A stretch of 64,000 nt of DNA from Megascapheus bottae. Taxonomy: Eukaryota; Chordata; Mammalia; Rodentia; Geomyidae. The stretch's first letter is position 1. Each line of letters starts with the position of its first letter. The DNA lies in contig JANJXV010000010.1 of assembly GCA_024803745.1 (NCBI GenBank), positions 31,579,525 to 31,643,524 on the forward strand, given 5' to 3'. Both the position numbers and the translations under genes were made by a program. The notes beneath the pieces were generated by a model. That model was not told where the DNA came from. It was given only the letters and a program-made list of their open reading frames with translations, and ran no database searches. Shown piece by piece: positions 47,265 through 58,113 of this stretch.

Positions 47265-47640
47265 TTTGGTTGCCATGACAAAATATCTGAGAAGGGATCA
47301 TTTAAAAAGAAAAGTGGTTTATTTTTGGTTCACTGTTCTATAGGCTGGAAAGCTTACAATTTGAGTGGCTGCATCTTGTCATTTCTGACTCTCTAAGGCA
47401 TTACAGGACTAGAGAAGAAGCCAGCAAAACACAAGGCTAGGCTCACTTTGTATAGCAATCCACTCTCAGGGTAAGTAGATGAGTCCTGTGAGAGTGAGAC
47501 AGCACTCTCACCAGAACACCAGAATCAATTCATGAGGCTTCATGTCCCAAACATCCGTAGAGGCCTAATCTCCCATTCAGCGTCTTCGGTATGAGTTTTA
47601 CAGAGGAAAAACCCATGTTCAGACATAGCACTGGGGGCAG
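47265..47640 (-). repeat. MST/MLT1-like MaLR LTR fragment
   Basis: 'ggttgccatgacaaaatatc', 'gtggtttatttttggttcac', 'aagaagccagcaaaacacaa' and 'cagaatcaattcatgaggct' follow a reversed MaLR LTR. Confidence 0.5.
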
Positions 47641-49239
47641 TGAAGTGAGGGGAAAGCTTTATCAAGATGAGAAAAAGTTAGACCAATTAGAAGTAGGCAG
47701 TCAAAGATGACCTTGGGGGAGGCTAGCCGGACTATATACAGCAAGTATGCTGAAGGTCAGATGACGAAGAAGAGAAAAACATGAGAAAGGTGTTTAGGCC
47801 TGCAACCTCAAGATACTTAGCAATAATGGAAATAAAGACAATTCTATATATTCTGTAGCATCCCAATTGCTCTCTATGGTGTATGTCAAAAAGCAGATAA
47901 CTAAGTGTTTGTTGAATAAATGATGTTTATCTTTAGTGCTGAATCTAAAGAGACACTAGAACTATTTAAAGCCTGTGTTTTGACAAAAATCTGCTGCTGA
48001 CATCCAAAAAGTGGGAGGAAATGTCAATAATAGGACAATAGGAAGTCAGAGTCTCTGTCTAAGATCACATAATGTATTTAGGTAGAGGCTCGAGGCAAAG
48101 GTCTCCTGGTTTCGACTCAGACGCTTCTTGATATCATACTCTCAACCCTCTGATCTGGCAGTACATGCATTTTTCTTCTTTTTATCTTTTATTCTACCTT
48201 CTTCTTCATTATTCTAAATCATATGCTCCAGTTTTGTTAACAGCTTTTGCTGGCCTGCAACTTATTTTACTCATTGCATATGTAGTACTTTCAATACAAC
48301 CCAATATATATTCTACAAATATTAAGTACCTATGTGCCCACAATAGTGTTAGAGCAGAGTCTACTCTTAAGGATGTCTCACTAACTTGATATCATACTGA
48401 CTTGATCTTATATCACTTTAGTCCTATGTATGCCACGTTCGTTTTGTGTTTATGGTCTTCCTCCAAGATGCTGACCAAATGCTCACTGCTCTATTTGAAG
48501 CTTGGCTCATACTATTAAACATTACTGATATTTTCTTTTCTATTTAAGTTTAAGAGCCTCTTCCTTCCTCTTGTGGATGTCTTTTATATACTTTAGTGGT
48601 TCTCATGGTTTCCAATAAGACCTGCTCTCTTCATCTCTGATTCTGGGGATCACATACATTTCATATGACTTCTATGAACTGATCTGATTCATCCTTTTGC
48701 ACTATTCCTCTTGCAGACACAGAGGAATCTTAACCCTTATCAAACCTTCTACTCACTTGAATTTAATAGGTAACACACTAAGAACCCTGGCTTTATTTGG
48801 GTTCTCTAATCTATACCAAAACTGGCTCTATCAGCATATTAGTATTAAAATAAAAAAGATGAAAAGCAATTTCTATTTAAAAATATTAATATACATATAA
48901 TTAGTCATTTTCTTATTTATGTATATATATAAAACTTCTATTTTAAAGGAACTTAAAGAAGCAGTTTAGTGTTGATACCTGGCTACCAGAAACAAATACT
49001 CTGAATGTATTTAGAGAAATACACAGAAGGTTTATAATTTGTCTTTCTGTTAGTTTAAGCTTGTCCAGAGAGAATATGTCATTTGCATTGCAGGGCTGTA
49101 TAAAAACCAGCTTTCCATATGCCTAGAAAAACGAGAGTTAAAAAGTCAGAGCTGAAAAGAAATTAGAGATTAGAAAAATCAAATGGCTTAATTTTAGGGA
49201 TGAGAAAACTGAAAGAGAGAAATTTGAGGGTGGTTATTC
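47641..49239. other. Mostly unique intron sequence
   Basis: No gene recognised. T/C-rich text near 48165-48680 may include very old LINE2, not assigned. Confidence 0.35.
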
Positions 49240-49320
49240 AGATTGGCTCCTTCTTTCCTTTCTTTCTTCCTTCCTTCCTTTTCTCTCTTTCTCTTTCTTT
49301 CTTTCCTTCTTTCTTTTTTT
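49240..49320. repeat. TTTC/TTCC-rich tract at a SINE tail
   Basis: About 80 bp of mixed TTCC and TTTC units directly abutting the reversed 3' end of the SINE at 49321. Confidence 0.93.
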
Positions 49321-49517
49321 TGTGTGAGTCATGGGGCTTGAACTCTGGGCCTGGAGAATGTCTGAGCTCTTCAGCCACAGTGCCAGTTCTGTTTTCTGGT
49401 GGTTAATTAGAGATAAGAGTCTTACAGACTTTTGTGCCATGGCTGGTTTTGAATCAGATCTTCAGATCTCAGCCTCTCGCATAGATAGGATTACAGGTGT
49501 GAGACACCAACACCTGG
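49321..49517 (-). mobile_element. B1-Geo type SINE
   Basis: 'gtcatggggcttgaactctg' is the reversed 3' end. 'ttctggtggttaattagaga' is the joint. 'ggattacaggtgtgagacac' is from the reversed head. Flanking 'cagattggctcc' and 'tagattgggttt' are a weak target-site duplication. Confidence 0.9.
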
Positions 49518-49813
49518 CTTAGATTGGGTTTCTTATCTTTGGCTTATAACTGCTTACATTATGGAATCCTAATATATCTGTGTCTATGTGTCTGTGCATA
49601 CACTTATGTGTGCATACACCATTCTTTTGAATTCTTGAAGATTAGAACTGCTGCTTGAGAGTACTGGTTTTAGAGGTTCAACTTTGACTATATAATACCT
49701 TCTTATATGAAATACAAAAACACATGTAAGGATCTTATCCACTGTGCATGAGGCTCTTTTGAAGCATAAAGTCATATTTTGGACTAGCATCCTTTTAGAC
49801 TTTGTTGATCTTT
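49518..49813. other. Unique intron sequence
   Basis: No feature recognised. Confidence 0.35.
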
Positions 49814-49853
49814 GATATATATATATATATATATGATATATATATATATATAT
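49814..49853. repeat. (TA)n microsatellite
   Basis: Two TA runs split by one G. Confidence 0.95.
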
Positions 49854-49859
49854 GGTATT

Positions 49860-50100
49860 AGGTTGGGTTCTGGTGAGTTATACCTGTAATCCTACCTACT
49901 CAGGAGGCTGGGGTCTGAGGATCACAGTTCAAAGCCAGCCAGCCTGGGATGAAAAGCTTGAGAGACTCTTAAGTTCAATCAACCACCAAAAATCCAGAAG
50001 TGGAACTGTGGCTCAAGTGGTTTAGTATTAGTTTTGGACACAAAAAAAGCTCAGAGACAGTTACTAGGCCCTGAGTTCAAGTCACAGGACTGTCACCCAA
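49860..50100 (+). mobile_element. B1-Geo type SINE
   Basis: Head 'gagttatacctgtaatccta', 'cctactcaggaggctggggt', 'cacagttcaaagccagccag'. Joint 'aagttcaatcaaccaccaaa'. Geo half 'gaactgtggctcaagtggtt ... ggccctgagttcaagtcaca'. Confidence 0.92.
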
Positions 50101-51575
50101 AATTACATAGGTAGGATTACACTAATATTGGGACGATTCTTGCACAGAAACTGTCACTATCATCAGTGTGCCCATAAACAACCTATTTAGTAAACTGAAC
50201 TTATCTTTTAGGCTGACAGTTATTACTTTGCTGCTTTTGTGTCTCTCAGATCAACAGCAATGAAAAACAAAAACAACCTCAGCAAAAAAGAAAATTCAAG
50301 AAAACGCAAACCAAAACAACAATAAGCCAACAGAAGTCTGATAATGGACCAGCAGGAATATTTTTTATAACGGTAGGAAGGAAGTTCAGATGAGGGTATG
50401 CAGAGCTCTGTTTGGGACAGGCAGTGATATGGCTGGAAAAAGTGCCCCCAAATCACTTATATTTCAATTCTTTCTTCAACCAAAGTACCACTTAAAACCA
50501 GCTACAAAAACACACAGATGCTGTGTGGTATGTGTGAGTTTGGAGGCACACCATGCTCCTTAATAGGAAAAGGAGATCCAGCTTTGAAGAAAATAATCCA
50601 GCATGTTAGAAAGGCAACAGACTCCCTGAACACTAGTATGGAATGTCACAGTCATATGGGTAAAGAAACCTGAGAAATGGCCAAAGCAAAGTCAGCCCTA
50701 ACCTTTCTCCAAATAAATAATCCATACTGAGAATAACTTGAAGAGCTTAGACAAAAGTGCATGGTACTTCATTTAAAAGTCAAGAACTACTGGCAGAGTA
50801 GATGTTATTAAGGTCTAGTAGTTCTGGTCCTAGGTGGTCTGTTCCCTATTAGTGATTTGATTTCTGCACCCCAACTGTAAGTGATCATTGGCATTCCTTT
50901 TCCCTGCTCTCTTGCCACCTTCAGTTTCCTGACAGTAGTTAGCATGACCAGGCTTATTTTTGACCTTCCATGACCTCAACTTTCCTTCTTGTTTCCGTTT
51001 TTGCATCATACCAACTCTACCTAATGAGTTAAGGCACACTGAAAACTCCCACTCTTCTTTGCATAGAGAAAATGATTATGTGACTTCTAAGTAAGAAAAT
51101 GTTTCAAAATGACTCAGTCTCCACCAGATAACTTGACCTCATTCTCTCTCTTTGCTTCGCAAAGAGAAATATGTGAATTATGTTCACTGGCAAGGCCTAT
51201 TAAATATTTTTGCAGATTTTTTCTCATTTTATGTGGTGCCTTTTCAAATTTCTTGCAAGCATGTTCAAGTTTTGTACTGATACATACAAAATAATGATTT
51301 ATTTTACTAATTCATCTATTAGTCTAACATTTAATTCATCCTTTGTGACCTTGCTCTCATCACATTGAAAAGTAGATACAAAAGGATGGGGCCATTTCAC
51401 AAATATCTTTATTTCCCTTTATGGCAATGCAGTTGCTACATGGTTGACTGAATGGGAACCCAGGAAACAGGGTCCTGGAGCCCCAAGATTATCTTTTCAC
51501 GGTTAACATCTGGGGTTTAATTGATGTCAAAGATCAAGTCTTAAAGAATTTAATGTTTATTGTTTATACAGTAGT
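50101..51575. other. Unique intron sequence
   Basis: No gene or repeat recognised. One perfect 9-bp hairpin with a 3-nt loop lies at 51147-51167 (TCTCTTTGC / GCAAAGAGA). Confidence 0.4.
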
Positions 51576-51678
51576 TTCTCATCCTATGTAGTTCGATGAG
51601 AATTTCCGCAAGGATAGTTTCTGAATTCTTTCACAGATTTCCCAATGGGAATTCTCATAGAATTGTATAGGATGAGAA
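51576..51678 (+). repeat. Long fold-back: 32-bp near-perfect inverted repeat
   Basis: Arms at 51576-51607 and 51647-51678 are 32 bases each with a 39-base loop. On the plus strand 27 positions are Watson-Crick pairs, four are G-U and one is a mismatch. Each arm also holds its own TTCTCAT...ATGAGAA palindrome. It could be a palindromic DNA-transposon remnant or a precursor-microRNA-like hairpin. No family or known RNA was recognised. On the minus strand (RNLS sense) the four wobbles become A-C mismatches. Confidence 0.85.
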
Positions 51679-51999
51679 TCTGGCCTTCCTAGATTTTATG
51701 AAATGTTTGGAGAAGGCAAGGGGAACTTATTTAGTTATTTTTGTTTTCTGCAGTATTCTTATGGGAGATGTTATATTTTTTGAACCAAGATTTTATATGT
51801 TTTAAAATTCCAGATGTTTTTGGATGGCAAGTCTAAAAATTATACAACTGCTCAGTAGCCTTAAAGTTGGATTTGTTCATGTGGTTTAAGAATTATCTTC
51901 TCAAATACAAAAGTATAATGCCTAAGTACCTCTTCATGTTTATACAAAATAATATACATGAACTCTAAGCTATGGAAACAAGAGAATTCTCTTTTCAAA
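51679..51999. other. Unique intron sequence
   Basis: No feature recognised. Confidence 0.35.
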
Positions 52000-52310
52000 G
52001 ATCTTAATTTTTAATATTTTATTTTTAATGATTCTGTCTTCTTTACCTATGTATGGTGTATTCAAGTGTACATCATTCAAGGAGTTGGAGAGAAGATATA
52101 GAACCGGAGGGAAAAGTGTGAAAAAGTGCAGAAGTGGAACTTGCTGGAAACTGACAAAAGTGAACTACGTTCCTGGAAGGTGGGAATGGGAGGGAGGGAC
52201 TGAGAGAGAGAGTAAGGAAACAGAAATATACTCATAACCTGACTCATGTCATTGTAATCTCTCTATACTTCTCACTCTATACCAACAATAAAGTAAATTA
52301 ATAACAAAAA
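52000..52310 (+). repeat. L1 3' end, older family
   Basis: 'gggagggagggactgagaga', 'tcatgtcattgtaatctctc' and the terminus 'caacaataaagtaaattaat' suggest an old L1 3' UTR related to the one at 39180-39870. Confidence 0.45.
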
Positions 52311-53159
52311 GAATCATCTTATCAGATTTTTTTCAAGCCAATGTTTTATGTCTCCTACAATTAGAGAACTTTGGTATAAAACACAATATGTAAGTTGGAA
52401 TATGAGTTTAAAAACCCTTTCATTAAGGAAGGGGTTCTTTCTTTCATTGACAAGAGTCTACCTTCAATGGGAATTTTTATCAGTAAAACTTTACAGATAA
52501 CAACTCTGAAGAGTCCACTACATTAATCTGTCAGGCAAATTAAAAAGTTGTATTGTAGTGTGAAAGATGGTATCATAAGTTTCCCCCAGAAAGTCAATGC
52601 ATCATCAATGCTGAATAAAATGGTATTCCAAGGGTCAGTGTGTGAAATATGAACCACAGATCTTCAACTCTCCAAGTTATTAAGATAATGCTGAAGCCAG
52701 AGCATCAACACTCAGCCCACAGGATGAGAACAAAAAAAGTGCATTAAAAACACACTTCCTTTCGGCTTCATGAAATTTCAAGCTTACAATGTCAGCAGGT
52801 TACTTTTCCTAGAATATGTATAGCTTTGGCTTTTTGTTGCTGATTTGTCATAATTTTATATACAAGAGAACACTTTTTCCTTAGACTCAGATATGAATAC
52901 TGTTTAATATGACTACTAATTACCTTGCCTCATCTTATATGGGTATGTTTCATAATTACTTGCTTTCTCTTGCAGAATTAATGATCTAAAATAGATTACT
53001 ATGGAATTAAAATATATAAAATAGTCATTTAAAATTATGTCAAGGTTTAATAAGCATGCAGTAAATTCAGAGAAGAAATAGTGAGCTTTCATCTTTTTAA
53101 ATAAGTTTAATAAACACCTTGGTGGAGCTAAAGATTTATCAGAAGTTTTTTTTTATTGC
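52311..53159. other. Unique AT-rich intron sequence
   Basis: No feature recognised. Confidence 0.4.
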
Positions 53160-53340
53160 ATACTTATGGGCGTCAAATGCTTTCACGTATTATCTTATTT
53201 GCTTCTTGCATGACTGGTAAGTACATAAAAGCGAATTCTGATTTCTAGTTGAGAAAATAAAGGCTTGGGGGTAAAGCAATTCATCTCAGGTCCATCAGAT
53301 AGTATAGAGTATATTTGGGAGACCTGAATCCATTCCTGAT
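53160..53340 (-). repeat. MIR element
   Basis: 'caaatgctttcacgtattat', 'ttgagaaaataaaggcttgg' and 'gggtaaagcaattcatctca' fit a reversed MIR. Confidence 0.7.
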
Positions 53341-53411
53341 TTTTAATAATGTGCTCTGTTCATTTTAATATAACAGTTTTTAAATCAATGCTAACGAGTG
53401 CTTTTGTTTGT

Positions 53412-53680
53412 TTTTAAAATTGTGTTTTATTGTCTGGGTGATATATAGATGGGTTATAGTTACATTTGCCAGTTAGTGGGTAAATTATTTCCAAACATTG
53501 ACACCCCTTTCATGTTTTTCTCCTATTTTTCCCTCCTCCAACCCCCTCTGAATCATCTTGTTTTTCCCTTTTCCTTCCCTATTTCAATAAACAAACACAA
53601 TATACCAGGTACTAAAGTCAGATATAGTAACAACATGAGATAAATCATAAGGGGAAAAAAGAGAAAAGAAATATCTTCAC
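53412..53680 (-). mobile_element. L1 3' end, reverse, older copy
   Basis: 'tgttttattgtctgggtgat ... acatttgccagttagtgggt ... caaacattgacacccctttc' is a diverged reverse of the main family terminus, continuing into its 3' UTR ('cagatatagtaacaacatg'). Confidence 0.75.
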
Positions 53681-53684
53681 ATAC

Positions 53685-54080
53685 CTAGCAGAGATTTACA
53701 ATAGAGCAAAACCTAGATACATAAGGCCATATAGAATGTGGCTAAATGAAAGGACCTCCAGGATATAGAAACAAAAGCCATATAATGAGTGATTGTTGTC
53801 CTTAATGTACTATGTTATCTCTCATCTCTTTTGCTGTCCCTTGGTTATCTCATATTGTTACAATATTTCACCTTGTTATCTGATATACTGGATATATGTG
53901 TATTTGGTTATTGAAATTAGATAGGGAAGGGGGGAAAACAAGATGAGGGGTAAGGGTGGGGGGAGGGAAATGGGGACCATGACATGAGAAAGGGTATCAA
54001 TGTATGTGAAGTAATGCACCTTCTATCTGGTGAATATAATGTTACCCTTCTAATAATTACAATAAAAATATATGAAAAAA
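53685..54080 (+). mobile_element. L1 3' end, forward, younger copy
   Basis: 'tagcagagatttacaataga' through the 3' UTR, the G-rich tract (53946-53976) and 'attacaataaaaatatatga'. It sits head-to-head with the older reverse copy. Possible imperfect duplication tcttcacata / acttcatata. Confidence 0.85.
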
Positions 54081-54423
54081 GATATAACTTCATATAGGAC
54101 ATATAACATAAAATTTTAAGAGTGCCTATGAGAGATAGCTTTGAAATCTATCCACAGCTATGGTACTGAGAAAAAAGCCGGACCAACCTGATCTAAACAG
54201 GACTAGATCTGCTCCATACTTTGATGGAAAATAGTTTCAAAAGCATGCTAATATATCTTCCTGTGTTACATTTATGAACATATTACTTAAGATAGCAATG
54301 TCTTCTCAACTCTGGCCATCAAAAAATAGTGGTACTGATTCCATTAAAAAAAACTTACATAACCCAATGAATGGCTATACAATGTCTCTCATTTGAAATA
54401 AAAATCAAATACATACCCTCTTT
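54081..54423. other. Unique intron sequence
   Basis: No feature recognised. Confidence 0.35.
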
Positions 54424-54445
54424 CCTCTGCCTCCATTAGCAGAGG
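54424..54445. repeat. Perfect 7-bp hairpin
   Basis: CCTCTGC / GCAGAGG with an 8-base loop. First of a cluster. Confidence 0.8.
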
Positions 54446-54470
54446 TCTCATGAAATTGCACAAGTTGTTC

Positions 54471-54494
54471 AAGCAGTCAAGATTTTGACTGCTT
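54471..54494. repeat. Perfect 10-bp hairpin, 4-base loop
   Basis: AAGCAGTCAA at 54471-54480 and TTGACTGCTT at 54485-54494. Confidence 0.92.
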
Positions 54495-54800
54495 TTGGTT
54501 AAACATTTGACTGATTTGGGTTAAGCATCTCCATCTCCTAATATTTACTGTGCATTCTCAGGGTTTGTGTATTTAAAGTGAAATATAAACTATACATGGT
54601 GTTTGTATTTTGGGGATAAGAGTTCTCTACAATGTTATACAGAGCTCCAAGAGTACAGATTGAGGCAGATACTCTGTGTGATCCCAAAGAAGGCATGTTT
54701 ATGGAAAGGACTATACTCTGAAGCATGCTCTGAATGTTTCCTTAGCATTGATTTTTCTAAACGACTTTACTTTGAGATGGCCTGGTTCTCATCCGCCCTT

Positions 54801-54827
54801 CTCTGCTGAACCCCTACTTCAGCAGAG
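54801..54827. repeat. Perfect 10-bp hairpin, 7-base loop
   Basis: CTCTGCTGAA at 54801-54810 and TTCAGCAGAG at 54818-54827. Confidence 0.95.
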
Positions 54828-54858
54828 TTAGTCCGCCACTTCCTTGAGGGCGGACTAA
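54828..54858. repeat. Perfect 10-bp hairpin, 11-base loop, abutting the previous one
   Basis: TTAGTCCGCC at 54828-54837 and GGCGGACTAA at 54849-54858. Its right arm overlaps AGGGCGGA (54847-54854), which can also pair with TCCGCCCT at 54792-54799. Two exclusive folds are therefore possible. Confidence 0.95.
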
Positions 54859-55380
54859 TTTGGGGGAAAGCATGGGGTTAGGGATGTCCAGGTGCTTTAG
54901 GGCTCTGACAGTGCTTTAAGTTGTTTGCCGAAGTTTACTTCAGGTTTCAGATAGTTCAAGATAAGGCATTAGGAGTTCCTTACCACCCCAGTCCAAGCCA
55001 TCTAAGAATAAGTAACACGGTTGCCAGGCAAAGAATACTTCAGGGGGGTGGTCCCCCAAGCTCGTCCAGCCTACTAAACTGCTGCTTTTAAAGCCTCCAA
55101 ACTCAACTCACTTTATTCCATAGGGACCTAGGAAACATAATGAAAAGCAAACAAACAAAACAAATGTCATAGAGACCATTCACATGATCTGCCACTCTCT
55201 GAAGACTGGAGAGACTTCTCCATGGACAGTAGGAGGTATGAGAAGCAGATGAAAATAAGACTAGATCCAAGCTTCCTTTTCTTCAGGTGTAGTTCGTTTT
55301 TCCTTAACTTTTTTCTTCAATTTAAAAGATAAGACACCAGAAGAAAATAAGTTATAGAAGCATTCAGATATCTTTAAAAC

Positions 55381-55384
<4 letters not shown>
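54859..55384. other. Intron sequence with further short palindromes
   Basis: It holds the palindrome TTGCCAGGCAA at 55021-55031 and a GGGGG/CCCCC stem at 55044-55057, plus several CpGs. LTR-like in feel ('ctgcttttaaagcctcc'), but no family was recognised. Confidence 0.4.

Positions 55385-55433
<49 letters not shown>
55385..55433. repeat. (TG)n microsatellite
   Basis: About 24 TG units, probably grown from the tail of the adjacent reversed SINE. Confidence 0.97.
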
Positions 55434-55434
<1 letters not shown>

Positions 55435-55720
55435 GTGAGCACTGGAGTCTGAAATCAGGGCCTCATGCTCTCTGGACACTACCCTTCCCTCCTCCTAGAG
55501 CTACTCTCCCAAGTCCTTTATCTTTTAGGCTTTTTTTCAAGTAGGGCCTTGAATTTTGCTCTACCTGCATGTAGCTTAGTCCTGAATCACCATACTTGGC
55601 TTGTTTTTTGAGATAAGAAATAACTCTTTGCCTGGGCTGGACTTGAATGAGAAGCTTCTCCATCTCTGCCTCTCAAGTACCTGGGGTTATAGGTTTAAGC
55701 CACTATGCCTGACCTATTTT
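55434..55720 (-). mobile_element. Old trimeric SINE (reverse)
   Basis: 'ggagtctgaaatcagggcct' is from the reversed tRNA-like unit. 'aagtagggccttgaattttg' starts the first reversed 7SL-like unit. 'gcctgggctggacttgaatg' and 'ctctcaagtacctggggtta' belong to the second. Confidence 0.6.
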
Positions 55721-55779
55721 CAGATTTTTATGACCATTTTAATCTACTTTATGATCACTGGCATTACATTAATGCCAGA

Positions 55780-55960
55780 AGGTCTTAACCAGTCACTTGC
55801 TAGATATATGATGTTAGATCCTCTTAATTAGATCCACAAAGGTCATTTTCCAAATAAGGTCACACTCACAGTTCTAGATAATAAAATATGGATATATTTG
55901 GGGATTTGGAGAAGGGGTACTATTCAGTCTTATATAGCAATAGGTAGGCACTAATATTAT
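55780..55960 (-). repeat. Old LTR-like fragment
   Basis: 'tccaaataaggtcacactca' and 'cagttctagataataaaata' resemble the reversed end of a MaLR-type LTR. Weak. Confidence 0.35.
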
Positions 55961-56129
55961 TGAAAACATCAGGGGGGTTTTGGCTTTGGCTGTGTTTGGG
56001 AGTTATCTGCATCTGAGTTCATCACCTGAATGCCAGGATACAACAATACCACCACAATAACCCCACAATAGAGAGGGCTAGGCCTCAATATCCTCATTCA
56101 CTGACATTTTCCTGGTCTGTGAAGTCTAC

Positions 56130-56470
56130 ACATATCTGAACTTGTGCCATGGTCTCTCAACTAGGTCTCTTGACTCTCATCTCTCTCCTTTCTAATCTAT
56201 GTGATTATATTCATCTTCCACAAATGTTCTGCCACATTTACACATGTGATCAATCAATGCATTCTCATGGTGATGTTAGTGTATCCAAATGAAAACAAAT
56301 GGTGTTTGCTGAACACGGCTTTAATGATTCCATATAACTTAGAAATAGTATACAGTTTCTACCTGTTCCTGTTCTGGCTAGTTTGGCTACATGACTGCAT
56401 CCCCAGCCTAGGATGCTCTTTGCCTTCCGTTTTATTGCTTACTATTTCATCCTTTGAAGAAATGCTCATT
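56130..56470 (-). repeat. Possible LINE2 fragment
   Basis: 'gactctcatctctctccttt' and 'cctaggatgctctttgcctt' recall reversed L2 3' ends. Weak. Confidence 0.3.
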
Positions 56471-57932
56471 TAAACACCACAAACAGTTGCTATCTTGACT
56501 ACTTATTACATTGGGTCAGGCTGGTTTGCAGTTTATCTTTTGATGTACCTATTGTGTCATGCCTAAAAGGCAAGTTTTTTTTTTAAATCTCTTCCTAGGA
56601 CCAACATTTTTTTTGTCCTTCTTAAGTATTTAACACTTGATTAGGATGAAGCTTTTGAAGGGAAAACTTTTTTTTTCATTAAGTTTTATTCTGTCTGAAA
56701 CTCACTTAAACAATAAATGATAGCTCCAAATACTAAAAAAACAGCCTTCCTGTAGGAATGAGTGTACTATTTCATGAGACTTCATCTTGGTTTTTAATTT
56801 TTTTTTGCTAACACTGACTTTTTGAAGGTGCTTATGTTTTTAAGATCATCTTGTATTGTAGAATGGGAGAGATGAAGTAGAATCATGGAAGAAAAGAAGT
56901 AGACTACAGTAAAAGCATGTTAGGTATCAGTTAAAATATACTTGAGCTTTACACATTTTCTTCAAGGATTAGAATTATTTTTAGTGGTCTACCTTTTTAT
57001 GGAATATCTATTTTTTCTATGTACCTAGAAATTGGAATATTAATTTGATCTTTCAGTTTGCTAACTATGAGCAAATCTCACTGATTTCAGCTTCAAACAT
57101 GTTCAGTTTTATGATTTAACCTCCATTATATGAGAAGCTTGCTAGAAGTCCCATAAAGGCAAAGATGAAAGAAAAGAAATAATGAAAGAATCACTTCTTT
57201 TATCTTCATTGCGATTATATGGTTATTCTTAGATTTCTCACTAGCTGATTTTTTGAAAAAGAGTCTTCTTCAAAAATGTAAGGAATCTTGGTAATGAATC
57301 TCCAATCAGTGAACAGTGGTTGTTTCAAGATAAGGCATTCCTTTCTGTCCATGTTTCCACCATGTTCTATGAAGTCTAATTTCTGTTTTCCTTAAAGACC
57401 TTGCTAAAGACCTTGATTTGTAAAAGGATGGCATGACTGGGCTTGCCTTGTGTTTGCAGATATGCTATGCATTTGCTGACACATGACCTGTCAGCATTTT
57501 CCCTATCTCTTATATTGTCAGGACATGCTCTATTTATTTGGACCCAGGAACATTATTAATAAGCACTGTGGTACAGCCAGTGCTCTTAAAACTCCTTTAG
57601 AAACTAATTTCGTAGAAATGGACAAAGACTGACTTTATTAAGGTTAATTACTTAGTATTTTCCACATGTGAAAGAACATTGAGAGAACTGTTTTATTTAA
57701 CAAGGAGACTGATGCTATGTTTATAGGTCTAAGAGTCTCTTGAAATTAGTACTGCTTATAATTATAATAGACTGAAGTCAGATGCAATAATTTCAGACAG
57801 AGACTTTTAAGTTTAATGCTTACAAAGCTTGCTGATTGAATTTTTTTTAAATGCAGACATGTGCAGTGCAGTCTGACTGGTAATTTTGGGATTTATCAGC
57901 CAAATATTGCTTGCTGACTTCTTTGTTTTCAG
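56471..57932. other. Unique AT-rich intron sequence
   Basis: No feature recognised. Confidence 0.4.
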
Positions 57933-58107
57933 TTGATGGGAGTGTGCATTCTATTACCTGTTATCCAAAGAGTCTTGGTGGGTTCTTTCACAGTATTAAT
58001 TCTTTTGGAGATGGCAGTGATGTCTACAACAAGTATAAATCCTTTTCGTGGAAACCTTGTCAACTATCGTACGTGGTTTGGCACCAGGTCAATAGCATGT
58101 GTGGTGT
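57933..58107 (+). other. Exon-like segment, unproven
   Basis: A good acceptor (ttctttgttttcag, ending 57932) and a perfect donor GTGAGT at 58108 bound 175 bp that are open in two of the three plus-strand frames. Neither translation resembles a protein I know. It lies antisense to RNLS. Most likely a chance pseudo-exon. Confidence 0.2.
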
Positions 58108-58113
58108 GTGAGT

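Noticed and set aside
51147..51167. Perfect 9-bp hairpin with a 3-base loop
   Set aside because: A single stem of this size is expected by chance several times in 64 kb. It is not clustered with others.
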